Assembly (NCBI RefSeq): GCF_020829625.1
Contig: NZ_JAIVFX010000024.1
Coordinates: 33,769-97,768 of the forward strand
Direction of reading: 5' to 3'
Length of the DNA stretch: 64,000 nt
Source of the DNA: Nostoc sp. XA010
GTDB taxonomy: Bacteria; Cyanobacteriota; Cyanobacteriia; Cyanobacteriales; Nostocaceae
Shown here one piece after another: positions 18,325 through 27,508 of the stretch; position 1 is the stretch's first letter, and each line of letters begins with the position of its first letter. Below the pieces are notes generated by a model. The model was not told the DNA's origin. It ran no database searches and saw nothing but the letters and a program-made list of their open reading frames with translations. The position numbers were made by a program, and so were the translations under genes.

Positions 18325-19122
18325 TCACACCTGATGAACTAATTTCCAACTCACCATCATTAAGATGGTATAAATGATAAACCGTAGTGGGCGTTGCGGA
18401 GCTACCTGGCAGATTTTAGCGCCTACTAACACCCCTGGAACAGAGCCTAGCCATATAGGTACAACCAGACGCCAATCAACTGTTCCCAAGCTGAGGTGGC
18501 CAAGAGCAGTAAACAGCAGTAAAATTGCTGCGTGTGAAATATCTGTACCTACTAACTTCCGTGCATCAAGCCGGAAAAACCCAATCAGCACCAGGGCAAA
18601 CATTGAACCTGATGAGACACTAGTTAAACCAACCAAACAGCCTAAAATTGCTCCCAAAGTGATTGTTACACACCGACCAAAGTTAGTTTCTAAGTCTAAT
18701 TTTGGCAGTTCGGGTAAATTAAATTTGGGGAAAAAAGTTAATAGTAGCAATTGCACTAGTGCTAATACTGTGACTAACAAAATCATCAAACCAAGCAAAC
18801 GAAGCAAGATGCTATCCAGGTTATACTCACCTGTACGTTTAAGAAAGTGCAAAATCCCCACGCCGAACAGTGAGCCTGGAACACTCCCAAAAGCCAGCCA
18901 TTTAACAACTGTTGTGTCAAGGGTTTTCTGTTCCCAATGCTTGACGCTACCAACAATCTTCATCAATGTGGCAGCCACAACATCAGAACTTACAGCGATA
19001 GAAGGCGGAACCTGAAAAACAAAAATCAACATGGGGGTGATGAGAGAGGCTCCGCCAATTCCCGTCAAACCAACGATGATACCAACAAAAAAGCTTAAGA
19101 ACGGTAGTAATAAATATTCCAT
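18325..19122 (-). CDS. TauE/SafE-family permease
   Basis: A membrane protein of 265 residues from ATG 19122; an in-frame TTG at 19143 would add seven residues. Typical family repeats are visible: FFVGIIVGLTGIGGASLITPML in the first half and LGCLVGLTSVSSGSMFALVLIGF in the second. Members export sulfite or organic sulfonates, or move other anions; the substrate here is unknown. A second, different member is at 38906. Confidence 0.86.
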   Translation of the reverse strand: MEYLLLPFLSFFVGIIVGLTGIGGASLITPMLIFVFQVPPSIAVSSDVVAATLMKIVGSVKHWEQKTLDTTVVKWLAFGSVPGSLFGVGILHFLKRTGEYNLDSILLRLLGLMILLVTVLALVQLLLLTFFPKFNLPELPKLDLETNFGRCVTITLGAILGCLVGLTSVSSGSMFALVLIGFFRLDARKLVGTDISHAAILLLFTALGHLSLGTVDWRLVVPIWLGSVPGVLVGAKICQVAPQRPLRFIIYTILMMVSWKLVHQV

Positions 19123-19971
19123 ACTCTTCGGGGGTTTCAACAATCAGTTATGAGTTATCAAAGTCCTGTTGAGTCTCCCACTTCTATTAAGTGAGCAACA
19201 TAGGGTTTAAATCTCCAAACAAAGCCTTAATAACTGTTCACTGACTTAACTACGAGCAGCTATAACTGAAAATCAGCTAAAGCTTTACTGCTAGAGAGCA
19301 GCAATTGTGCCAAACTATAGCCCAGCCGTAGACGGAGCTAGTCATGCCAAGTTATTGTGTTTCTCTAGGGATGAGTGACACAAAGGTTATCCAGCTAAAA
19401 GTTAGGGCAGAGGATTCCTGGACAACTTAAAACCTGTCTGGAAGTTTTTGGTAGCATGACTGACATTTAGCTGAAACAGGCTGTGATAACTGCTTATGGG
19501 TCAGTTGCTCTGCTAAATTCAACTTATAACTGGTTTTTTGCGGTTTTACATGTAAAAGGCGGTAAGGCGATGCACTTACCGTATTTTACTTGTAAGCATG
19601 AGTAAACGTCCAGCGTATTCGTGTTGTATCTTGCGAAATATCTGCATAAAGAGGGAGGAGTGGGGAGTGGAAGTAGGGAGCAGGGGAGGTAGGGGGAGAA
19701 TAATAATGCCTAATGCGTAGTTAAGAACTCAGCGCTGAAAAATACTTGACTTTAAAGCACTTCTCGCGGTAGTTTAAAAAAACCATTCGGTCGGTAATAT
19801 TTTATTTACAGCAATTTTCAATTCAATAAATTACCTTACTCCCCACTATTAAAGTCAGGAGTGAGGAGTGAGAAGTTAGCAGTGAGGAGTGAGAAATAAA
19901 AATTCATAACTCTTAACTCCTAACTCCTAACTCCCCACTCCCTATAGTCCATTCATCTAAAAATCGCTGTA
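19123..19971. other. Long intergenic region before the TetR gene
   Basis: About 850 bases without a supported gene. Heptamer repeats (GGAGTGA, AACTCCT, CCCCACT classes) occupy about 19655-19690 and 19855-19940. Confidence 0.55.
19783..19799. promoter_or_regulatory. Possible TetR-family operator
   Basis: CCATTCGGTCGGTAATA lies about 180 bases upstream of the TetR-type gene. The ACCATTCGGT / CGGTCGGTAAT arrangement is partly symmetrical and resembles operators of autoregulated TetR proteins. This is a weak, position-based suggestion. Confidence 0.25.
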
Positions 19972-20604
19972 ATGTCCAAAGGCGAGGAAACAAAAAGCAG
20001 AATTCTCCACCAAGCAGCAGAACTGTTTAACCAACAGGGATATGCAGGCTCATCAATGTCAGACATCATGCGTGTTACGGGATTGCAGAAAGGAGGAATT
20101 TACAATCACTTCCAAAGCAAAGATGATCTCGCGCTACAGGCTTTTGACTTTGCGATCGCTCGCATCCATCAGCATACTAGATTTGCATTACGAAGCAAAC
20201 ACCACTCTGTAGAACGCCTGCAAGCAATCATTGACGTATTTAGTAGCTTTACAGAAAATCCACCTATCAAGGGAGGGTGTCCACTGCTGAATACTGCTGT
20301 GGAGAGTGATGATGCTCATCCGGCGTTGCGGGAACGCGCTCAACAAGCGATGAATTCTTGGCTGCATCTGATTCGTCGAATTATTGAAACGGGAATTAAA
20401 AAGGGTGAAATTCGCCCTGAAGTTAGTGCTGATGAAATCCCTACTATCATAATTGCAACATTAGAAGGAGCAGTAATGATGAGCAAGCTTTATGGAGATT
20501 CAATTTACATGCACAGGGTTATTAATCACCTGAATCAATATTTAGAGACTCACCTGAGAATATATAGCAAAAATAATCAGATAGAAAATAATGCTACTAA
20601 ATAA
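19972..20604 (+). CDS. TetR/AcrR-family transcriptional regulator
   Basis: A 210-residue regulator. Residues 5-55 form the TetR helix-turn-helix (TKSRILHQAAELFNQQGYAG, SMSDIMRVTGLQKGGIYNHF); residues 75-195 form the ligand-binding domain with GGCPLLNTAVESDDAHP, seen in the YxaF/LmrA-like subgroup. It probably represses its own operon in response to a small ligand. Its last 14 bases overlap the thioesterase gene, so the two are translationally coupled. Confidence 0.9.
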   Translation: MSKGEETKSRILHQAAELFNQQGYAGSSMSDIMRVTGLQKGGIYNHFQSKDDLALQAFDFAIARIHQHTRFALRSKHHSVERLQAIIDVFSSFTENPPIKGGCPLLNTAVESDDAHPALRERAQQAMNSWLHLIRRIIETGIKKGEIRPEVSADEIPTIIIATLEGAVMMSKLYGDSIYMHRVINHLNQYLETHLRIYSKNNQIENNATK

Positions 20605-21040
20605 TAATTTGCACAGACCATTAGAAGTAGTATTAGAAATTCCTGTAAAAACATACGACATTGATTTTATGGGAATCGTGAGTAATATTGTGTATATCAG
20701 ATGGCTTGAGGATTTACGTTTAAAGTTTTTAGATGAACACTGGCAACTCAATCAACAAATTGAGCAAGGATATGCGCCTGTTTTAGCTGGAACTGAAATT
20801 GAATATAAACGTTCGATAAAAATTATCGATCGAGTAATTGGACGTTTATGGCTAAGTAACTTAGGACGGTTGAAGTGGACTGTACAAGCTGAAATTTTAT
20901 CTAACAATGAGTTAGCAGCAGTAGCTACCCAGAAAGGCGCTTTTGTTAGTTTACAAAATAGTCGTCCTATTCCCATTCCAGAGGAATTACAGAAGAAATA
21001 TTTCGAGCATCAAAAAAAGAATTTGAAAGACTATTTATAA
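20591..21040 (+). CDS. 4-hydroxybenzoyl-CoA-type acyl-CoA thioesterase
   Basis: A 149-residue hotdog-fold protein. The motif YDIDFMGIVSNIVYIRWLED near residues 22-41 contains the catalytic Asp typical of 4HBT/YbgC-type thioesterases (D-x-MG-x-V-x-N/H-x-x-Y). It hydrolyses an unknown acyl-CoA or acyl-ACP. It overlaps the TetR gene, which suggests regulation by that protein, perhaps with an acyl-CoA-like or electrophilic ligand; this link is inference. Confidence 0.82.
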   Translation: MLLNNNLHRPLEVVLEIPVKTYDIDFMGIVSNIVYIRWLEDLRLKFLDEHWQLNQQIEQGYAPVLAGTEIEYKRSIKIIDRVIGRLWLSNLGRLKWTVQAEILSNNELAAVATQKGAFVSLQNSRPIPIPEELQKKYFEHQKKNLKDYL

Positions 21041-21075
21041 ATTAATACGCTTGAGTTAAAATTGATCCTCCCTAA

Positions 21076-21094
21076 CCCTCCTTAAAAAGGAGGG
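21076..21094. terminator. Hairpin after the thioesterase gene
   Basis: CCCTCCTT and AAGGAGGG are perfect 8-base arms around AAA, 36 bases after the stop codon. The same CCTCCTTAAAAAGGAGG element is a common dispersed repeat in such genomes. A second short repeat, AAGGACTAAAGTCCTT, lies near 21174 and recurs near 58698. Confidence 0.6.
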
Positions 21095-21255
21095 AACTAG
21101 AGCAAGCCTTTTTAAGGTGATACAATAAAATTCTAGTTCGTAGTGAGCCATTCATCGCTCATAGCATTTATCAGGACTAAAGTCCTTACTACAAACTTTA
21201 ATTTATTTGCGTCTAGCTACTGAAAGAATAAGAGGCTATTTTAAAACACACCAAT

Positions 21256-22035
21256 TTACTTAGCACTAGCCAATATATTTTCGATATCTGCTAGCTGCAC
21301 CACTCCTGAAAAACTTGGACTATTAATTACAAAAAAAGGTGTGCCAGAAACAGCTAATTTCTCAGCTAGTTGAATATCTTTTGTAATTGCGGGATTAGCA
21401 AGAGTAAGGTCGCGTTTAAATTTACCTAAATCTAGATTGAGCTTTTTAGCAATATCTAAATATAACGCCTGACCTAGCTGCTTTTGATTAGTAAATAGCG
21501 CATCATGATATTCCCAGAATTTGCCTTGCTGATGCGCCGCCCAAGCTGCTGTTGCAGCTGGCAATGCTTCAGCATGAATTGAAATTAACGGTAAATTCTT
21601 GTAAACTAATTTTATCTTATCTGGATATTTTCCTAACAATTCTTTCAATGTTTTATGCGCCTCAGCACAGTAAGGACATTGAAAATCTGAAAATTCTATT
21701 AGCAAAGTTTTTGATTTAGTTGAACCTGTGGTGGGAGATTGACCAATCACGCTTTGAGGATTCGTCTTTAAATCCTGTAAAAATCCTTGCTGTTCTTGCT
21801 TGACTTTCTGTTGTTGTTGCTGTTGATAGGCTTGAACAGATTCGATAATTGCTTCTGGATGTTCGCGGATAATTTGTAATACTTGCTGTTCTAACTGCGG
21901 ATCAATACGGCTAGCAGCTTGTGCAGGAAATGACCAGGTAACAACCCAAACTAGTAGACCTATTGCTGTCCAAGTACGTAGATACTGAAATAAGGGAGTA
22001 AAACAATCAAAGAATGTACGCATACAAAAACTCAT
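21256..22035 (-). CDS. DsbA-like thioredoxin-fold protein
   Basis: A 259-residue exported protein. A hydrophobic segment at about 20-40 ending in AQA is a signal peptide or anchor; a Gln-rich helix (AYQQQQQQKVKQEQQ) follows, and then the thioredoxin fold with active-site FQCPYCAEAH near residue 118. The cis-Pro segment is VSGTPFFVI. It probably forms disulfides in periplasmic or lumenal proteins. The start is ATG 22035 or ATG 22023. Confidence 0.87.
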   Translation of the reverse strand: MSFCMRTFFDCFTPLFQYLRTWTAIGLLVWVVTWSFPAQAASRIDPQLEQQVLQIIREHPEAIIESVQAYQQQQQQKVKQEQQGFLQDLKTNPQSVIGQSPTTGSTKSKTLLIEFSDFQCPYCAEAHKTLKELLGKYPDKIKLVYKNLPLISIHAEALPAATAAWAAHQQGKFWEYHDALFTNQKQLGQALYLDIAKKLNLDLGKFKRDLTLANPAITKDIQLAEKLAVSGTPFFVINSPSFSGVVQLADIENILASAK

Positions 22036-22123
22036 AAATATTTTTTGTTTCAGCTATAGACACGCATTCGCTTCTACTTAAGAGTAATATCATGTCCGCT
22101 TTATTACTTATTAAACCTCAACA

Positions 22124-22161
22124 ACCCCACCCCGCCTCCGGGGAGAGGCTAGAGGTGGGGT
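22124..22161. terminator. Hairpin downstream of the prenyltransferase gene
   Basis: ACCCCACC at 22124 pairs with GGTGGGGT at 22154-22161, with inner GCCTC/GAGGC pairing. It lies 36 bases beyond the stop of the minus-strand ubiA-type gene and is a plausible terminator or dispersed repeat. Confidence 0.55.
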
Positions 22162-22196
22162 ATAACTAATTACCCGAACTTGATATAAGCTTTAAT

Positions 22197-23078
22197 TTAA
22201 AAAGAGCCAGCAATCATCCCAGCAAGTAAAATAAAACCAATCCAGACGTTTTGCCGGAACATCTGACCATAAACAGGATTAGGTAAGTCTCGCTGTGTTA
22301 ATCGCACAGACTGCCAAACCCATCCAATAGTAGCAACTGCAAGGCTAATCCAGAAGGCTAAGTGCAGATGTATGAGTACACCTAACCAAGCCAATAACAA
22401 GATTGTGCCAGCAAAGAAAATTCCAATAGCTACAGGGGCATAATTCCCAAAAAATAGAGCGCTAGAATTAATACCAATGCGGCGATCGTCTTCCTTGTCG
22501 CTCATTGCATAAACAGTATCAAATCCTAATGTCCATAGTACAGTCGCGCCCCAAAGTAACCAAGTTGGTTGGGAGATGCTTTGTGTGACTGCACTCCAGC
22601 TAATCAACACGCCGAAACCCCAAGCAATGGAAAGCACCAGTTGCGGTACAGGAAACACCCGCTTTGCACCTGGATAAAGCAAAATTACGGGCACTGCTGC
22701 CACGCATAACCAGAAACTCAGGGGGTTAAGATAAAATGCCAGGATAGCTGCACATGCTAGGGATACGATCGCAACTACAATCCCAACTTTCACAGACAAG
22801 GCGCGAGAAGCGAGGGGGCGATCGCGTGTTCTTTCTACTTCTGGATCAATATCCCGATCCCACAAATCATTGACTACACATCCGGCGGCACTCGTAGCCA
22901 GAGTACCTAATATAATCACACCAACCAGAGGTAAAGGCGGTTTCCCAGAAGCTGCCAAAAACACAGCCCAAAGGGCAGGAATCATTAAAATTAACCGTCC
23001 TTCTGGTTTATGCCAGCGCAAAAGCCGGACAATTACAAGCCAAACTGGTTCCTGGGGGCGTTCTGGCGTCCTTAACAT
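22197..23078 (-). CDS. ubiA: 4-hydroxybenzoate polyprenyltransferase, UbiA family
   Basis: A 293-residue membrane enzyme with about eight helices. The two Asp-rich prenyl-diphosphate binding motifs are clear: NDLWDRDIDPEVERTRDRPL near residue 70 and YAMSDKEDDRRIG near 190. In cyanobacteria this enzyme attaches a solanesyl chain to 4-hydroxybenzoate for plastoquinone synthesis. A heptamer-repeat block lies directly upstream of the start, so promoter elements are not obvious. Chlorophyll and tocopherol prenyltransferases are alternatives, but the N-terminus WHKPEGRLILMIPALWAVFL fits UbiA. Confidence 0.92.
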   Translation of the reverse strand: MLRTPERPQEPVWLVIVRLLRWHKPEGRLILMIPALWAVFLAASGKPPLPLVGVIILGTLATSAAGCVVNDLWDRDIDPEVERTRDRPLASRALSVKVGIVVAIVSLACAAILAFYLNPLSFWLCVAAVPVILLYPGAKRVFPVPQLVLSIAWGFGVLISWSAVTQSISQPTWLLWGATVLWTLGFDTVYAMSDKEDDRRIGINSSALFFGNYAPVAIGIFFAGTILLLAWLGVLIHLHLAFWISLAVATIGWVWQSVRLTQRDLPNPVYGQMFRQNVWIGFILLAGMIAGSF

Positions 23079-23080
23079 AA

Positions 23081-23117
23081 GAGTGGGGAGTGGGGAGTGG
23101 GGAGTGGGGGGTAGGGT
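23081..23117. repeat. GAGTGGG heptamer repeat
   Basis: Five tandem copies of the 7-mer GAGTGGG/GGAGTGG directly upstream of the ubiA-type start. CTACTCCCTATTCCCTA-type units follow near 23185-23210 on the way to ppx. Confidence 0.8.
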
Positions 23118-23396
23118 ATGGGGAGTGCGGAGAGGGTATTATATTTAGGATTGTGTATTAAGAAAACTTTTCTTTAGTTTCTATTCCCTACTCTCTACTC
23201 CCTATTCCCTAATTCACACTTCTTTACATCTATAGAATAACGTTATTTGTTATTTGTAAAAACATAACCTCAAGTGCCAACTTTAAATATTTTTAAATAG
23301 TCACTAGGTTAGGAGCAGTAGAGTGAATATACTTAGGTGTCAGCTACCCCAACATACCACCGTTTGCCATCATTTCTTATAAAGAGAGAAAACTAG

Positions 23397-25046
23397 ATGC
23401 TGAATTTAGCTTCTAGCTGGGAGAGTGTTCCAACTCAACCATCTAAGCAAGACCGGATTATTGCTGCCATTGACCTGGGAACAAATTCTCTACACATGGT
23501 AGTAGTCAAGATTGATCCCACACTACCAGCTTTCAGCATTATCGCCAGAGAAAAAGAAACTGTAAGATTAGGCGATCGCAATCTTAAGAGTGGGGAACTT
23601 AAACCAGAGATAATTGAAAAGGCGATCGCTGCTTTAGGACGCTTTCAAGAAGTTGCCAAAACTACCAATGCTGAAACAATCATTGCTGTGGCAACTAGCG
23701 CTGTGCGAGAAGCCCCCAATGGGAAAGATTTTTTGCAGAGAGTAAAAACGGACTTGGGTTTAAGTGTTGACTTGATTTCTGGTCAAGAAGAAGCGCGAAG
23801 AATCTACCTTGGCGTTCTGTCGGGGATGGAATTTAACAACCAGCCCCATACCATTATTGATATTGGCGGTGGTTCCACAGAGTTAATTTTGGGCGATAGT
23901 CACCAAGCACGGACTCTCACCAGTACCAAAGTTGGTGCAGTGCGACTCACTAGCGAGTTAATCACCACCGACCCCATCAGTAACACTGAGTTTCAGTATC
24001 TGCAATCCTATACACGTGGGATGTTAGAACGTTCTGTGGATGAGATACTAGCAAACCTAGAGTTTGGGGAATCTCCCCGTTTGGTAGGTACATCTGGCAC
24101 AATTGAAACCCTGGCGATGATTGATGCACGAGAAAAGTCGGGTGTTATTCCTTCGACTCTCAATGGCTATAAGTTCAGTCTTAAAGACTTGCAAGAGTTG
24201 GTAAATCGCTTGCGGAAACTGAGTTACTCAGAAAGGGCTGCAATTCCCGGTATGCCAGAGAAGCGGGCTGAAGTTATACTTGCTGGTGCAGTAATATTAC
24301 AGGAAGCAATGACCCTTTTGGGTAGGGAATCGGTAACAGTTTGTGAGCGTTCCTTGCGGGAAGGCGTAATCGTAGACTGGATGCTAACCCACGGTTTAAT
24401 TGAAGATAAGCTGCGCTACCAAAGTTCAGTTCGGGAACGCAATATACTCAAAGTCGCTAATAAATACCACGTCAATTTAGAATATAGCGATCGCGTGGCA
24501 AAATTTGCTGAGAGTTTATTTGACCAAACTCAAGGTACGTTACACCACTGGGGATCAGACGAGCGACAATTGCTATGGGCAGCTGCAATATTACACAATT
24601 GCGGTCATTATGTCAGCCATTCGTCTCACCACAAGCACTCTTACTATCTAATTCGCAATGGTGAATTACTGGGTTATACAGAAACTGAGATTGAAATTAT
24701 AGCCAATTTAGCGCGTTATCATCGCAAATCTCCGCCTAAGAAAAAACATGAAAATTCCCAGATTTTGCTAAATAAACACCAGCGACAAATGGTCAGTCAA
24801 TTGAGTGCAATTTTAAGATTGGCAGTGGCATTAGATAGACGACAAATTGGTGCGATCGCGCAAGTCCAATGTGAGTATTATCCACAATTTCAGCAGGTGA
24901 ATTTGCTGATTTTTCCATCTCAACCTGATGATGATTGTGCTTTAGAACTTTGGAGCTTAGATTATAAAAAAGGAGTATTTGAGGAAGAATTTGGAGTGAA
25001 ATTAGTAGCGACTTTAGAAAAGTCTAGCGTTGCTAAATTGTCTTAG
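23397..25046 (+). CDS. ppx: Exopolyphosphatase, Ppx/GppA family
   Basis: A 549-residue two-domain protein. The N-terminal actin-like phosphatase domain (about 20-325) carries AAIDLGTNSLHMVV, the catalytic-site segment EEARRIYLGV and the phosphate-binding loop IDIGGGSTELILG. The C-terminal half (340-545) is an HD-like helical domain (WAAAILHNCGHYVSHSSHHKHS). It releases phosphate from polyphosphate ends and may also cleave pppGpp. The length fits the two-domain family. It has its own promoter region and a hairpin after the stop. Confidence 0.94.
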   Translation: MLNLASSWESVPTQPSKQDRIIAAIDLGTNSLHMVVVKIDPTLPAFSIIAREKETVRLGDRNLKSGELKPEIIEKAIAALGRFQEVAKTTNAETIIAVATSAVREAPNGKDFLQRVKTDLGLSVDLISGQEEARRIYLGVLSGMEFNNQPHTIIDIGGGSTELILGDSHQARTLTSTKVGAVRLTSELITTDPISNTEFQYLQSYTRGMLERSVDEILANLEFGESPRLVGTSGTIETLAMIDAREKSGVIPSTLNGYKFSLKDLQELVNRLRKLSYSERAAIPGMPEKRAEVILAGAVILQEAMTLLGRESVTVCERSLREGVIVDWMLTHGLIEDKLRYQSSVRERNILKVANKYHVNLEYSDRVAKFAESLFDQTQGTLHHWGSDERQLLWAAAILHNCGHYVSHSSHHKHSYYLIRNGELLGYTETEIEIIANLARYHRKSPPKKKHENSQILLNKHQRQMVSQLSAILRLAVALDRRQIGAIAQVQCEYYPQFQQVNLLIFPSQPDDDCALELWSLDYKKGVFEEEFGVKLVATLEKSSVAKLS

Positions 25047-25055
25047 AAAGTAGCG

Positions 25056-25079
25056 TGCGTTAACGTAGTTTAACGCACC
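25056..25079 (+). terminator. Stem-loop after ppx
   Basis: GTGCGTTAA at 25056 and TTAACGCAC at 25071-25079 form a perfect 9-base stem with a 6-base loop, 10 bases after the ppx stop. There is no strong T-run, so termination efficiency is uncertain. Confidence 0.6.
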
Positions 25080-25287
25080 TAGTAAATGTATAAACGCATA
25101 TATATGCGTCACTACAAATTATCGTATTCGACGCATTTGCTTTCAAAATTTCAGTTAATTCATATAGGTTTCATCATACTTTAGGATGGATTGAGAAACT
25201 ACCTAAAGAAATAGTTTAAAAACCAAAATTAGAATTACAATCACATGTATAGTTAATAGTCTATTTACTCTAGGTTATGTTGCTATT

Positions 25288-25318
25288 GGATATCTAAGCT
25301 GGGAAAACTTAGATATCC
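25288..25318. terminator. Orphan perfect hairpin
   Basis: GGATATCTAAG and CTTAGATATCC form a perfect 11-base stem around CTGGGAAAA, followed by TTATATAGAATTTT. No gene ends nearby: ppx stops 240 bases upstream and the next small frame begins 200 bases downstream. It may end an unannotated small RNA. Confidence 0.5.
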
Positions 25319-25516
25319 TTATATAGAATTTTAATTAAGCAGGGTTAATTGGTCGGTTCTCTGAATTTGAGAAGAGTCACGCTTCAGCATAGAGCCTGTG
25401 TTCCATTATTGTGATAATTCATCAGCGTTGGGAGCTATGAGCGATATCAAATGGTTGAGGTAAAAACCTAATGAATTTATCTGTAGCATAAAACTTTACC
25501 TCAGTTAAGTTAGGAT

Positions 25517-25735
25517 GTGCTGATTGAAAATGAACAAGATGGCAGGGTTAGTGCAACAGTACTAGGCTTGCCAGATTTTAAAAGCTTTGGTGCGAGTAAA
25601 GAAGAAGCACTAGATAAACTAATTCAGCTTTTACAAGAGCGAAAACCAGAAATATCGAGTAAGAGAATTACAGAGCAAGGATTTTCTGGATTTTCAAGGA
25701 ATTCAGGCAATCCTACAGACATGGGATGCTTTTAA
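25517..25735 (+). CDS. Small HicB-like protein, possibly a decayed copy
   Basis: A 72-residue frame with a GTG start. Residues 1-42 (IENEQDGRVSATVLGLPDFK, then SFGASKEEALDKLIQLL) resemble the HicB-type antitoxin fold found widely in cyanobacteria. The first beta strand is cut short by an upstream in-frame stop, and the tail after residue 45 has no family resemblance, while another frame there stays open. It could be a frameshifted remnant. No HicA-type toxin partner is visible. Confidence 0.45.
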   Translation: MLIENEQDGRVSATVLGLPDFKSFGASKEEALDKLIQLLQERKPEISSKRITEQGFSGFSRNSGNPTDMGCF

Positions 25736-26072
25736 ATTGAATCAACTGGTCTGAAGACGAATCACTTACATTACTAACTTAAATAAATTACTTTAACAGT
25801 AGTTTATACAGGTATAAACACTAATGCGTATTTGCCTGATTTAAAGCGTTTGTGCTTATTCCTTGGTATAGCGTTTTAAAGCTATCCATCTCATTACAAT
25901 CTTCAATTTCCTGTAATCTTAGGTACATCAGAGTACTCTTTCCTTCTCTTTGAAACGCTACGCGATGGTGCAAAGCACTCGCCAGAGGTTATGCCTACGC
26001 AAAACTACATAATTTCGGTAAAATTGGGTAAAGCAATTTTTGCGCTTGTTAAACAAAGGCATCAGCAAACCC
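25736..26072. other. Intergenic region before the DMT permease
   Basis: No gene is seen. A dispersed GC-rich repeat (GAAACGCTACGCGATGGTGC, AAGCACTCGCCAGAGG) is at about 25950-26000. Confidence 0.5.
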
Positions 26073-27140
26073 ATGCAACTGAAACTCAGTGCATCTAAAC
26101 TTCCCTTCGCCCCTCTCCTCTTAATTGCCCCCTTTTTCCTATGGGGGACGGCAATGGTAGCCATGAAAGGAGTGATACCCCATACCACACCGCTATTCAT
26201 GGCAGGTGTGCGTCTGATACCAGCAGGGATGTTAATTCTGATTGCAGCAGCATTCATGGGTAAACCCCACCCGAAGGGTTGGGCTGCATGGCTGTGGATT
26301 GCCTTATTTGCCCTCGTAGATGGGACGCTGTTTCAAGGCTTTTTAGCAGAGGGATTAGTTAGAACCACTGCGGGGTTAGGGTCTGTGATGATTGACTCGC
26401 AACCCTTGGCAGTTGCCTTACTATCGTTGTGGCTATTCCAAGAACACATTGGTTTTTGGGGATGGCTGGGGCTGGGCTTAGGTGTAACAGGCATTAGTTT
26501 AATTGGCTTACCTGATGAGTTGATTTTACATTTTCTCGACTCAGGCGCAAATATCACAATTGGCAATTGGCAAGATTTGTTTGCTAGTGGTGAGTGGTTG
26601 ATGCTGTTAGCAGCCCTATCAATGGCAGTGGGAACAGTGTTGATTCGATTTGTGTGCCGACATGCTGACCCAGTAACTGCCACGGGCTGGCACATGATTT
26701 TGGGTGGATTGCCACTATGGGGAGTTTCATCAGTTATCGAATCCCAGCAATGGGAGAATCTAGGAGCATCTGATTTAGTGGCTTTGGGTTATGCTACCGT
26801 ATTTGGCAGTGCGATCGCCTACGGGTTATTCTTCTACTTTGCCTCTAGTGGCAGTCTCACCAGTCTTAGTTCCCTTACCTTCCTTACACCCGTCTTTGCC
26901 CTATTATTCGGCAATCTCTTCCTATCAGAAGTCCTCAGTCCGTTGCAGTGGGTCGGTGTTTTCCTAACTTTAATCAGTATCTATCTTATTAACCAACGTG
27001 ATACTTTAGCAGCGCAAAACGACACAGTTACTGTCGGCGAGATAGCTAATATACAGCAACCAGTTTTAGAAGCATCTGCTAAAAAATTAAACCCCATAGC
27101 TTTAGGAGTGAGAGAATCTGAACGAGAAATTTTACCCTAA
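26073..27140 (+). CDS. EamA/DMT-family permease
   Basis: A membrane protein of 355 residues from ATG 26073; an in-frame TTG at 26040 would add 11. Ten hydrophobic helices are arranged as two EamA repeats (PFFLWGTAMVAMKGVIPHTT at the start, FASSGSLTSLSSLTFLTPVFA in the second), followed by a hydrophilic tail of about 50 residues. It probably exports an amino acid or metabolite; the substrate is unknown. Single gene. Confidence 0.85.
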   Translation: MQLKLSASKLPFAPLLLIAPFFLWGTAMVAMKGVIPHTTPLFMAGVRLIPAGMLILIAAAFMGKPHPKGWAAWLWIALFALVDGTLFQGFLAEGLVRTTAGLGSVMIDSQPLAVALLSLWLFQEHIGFWGWLGLGLGVTGISLIGLPDELILHFLDSGANITIGNWQDLFASGEWLMLLAALSMAVGTVLIRFVCRHADPVTATGWHMILGGLPLWGVSSVIESQQWENLGASDLVALGYATVFGSAIAYGLFFYFASSGSLTSLSSLTFLTPVFALLFGNLFLSEVLSPLQWVGVFLTLISIYLINQRDTLAAQNDTVTVGEIANIQQPVLEASAKKLNPIALGVRESEREILP

Positions 27141-27508
27141 CTGGTAATTCGTAATTCGTAATGACGCTCGTGACACTCGTGACGCTCGTTGACTCGCTAA
27201 CGCTGCGCTATCTATCGCCTTTGGCGTCTCCCCTTCTCCCAAAGGGAGAGGCTAGCACCAAGGGAGAAGACTCGCTAACGTAATCCGTAATTTGCAATTC
27301 AGTAGAGAGATGAGAAAGATAACAGAGAATTGCAGACAACATGACAAGAGGTGAGAAGTTACATAAGTCTTTCCCCTTGTCTCCCATTCTCCTTGTCCTC
27401 TTCTCAATGCCCAATACCCAATAAAAAAATGACCCTTAACATTTGCTAATCTTGAAGGTATTGTGGTATCGAATATTTCAAAAGTACCTTCAGGCTGAAA
27501 CTTGCAAT
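27141..27508. other. Repeat-rich intergenic region
   Basis: GACGCTCGT/GACACTCGT 9-mer units near 27160-27190 and the palindromic CTTCTCCCAAAGGGAGAG near 27231-27252 are visible. Heptamer-like CTTGTCCTC stretches follow. No gene is seen. Confidence 0.5.
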
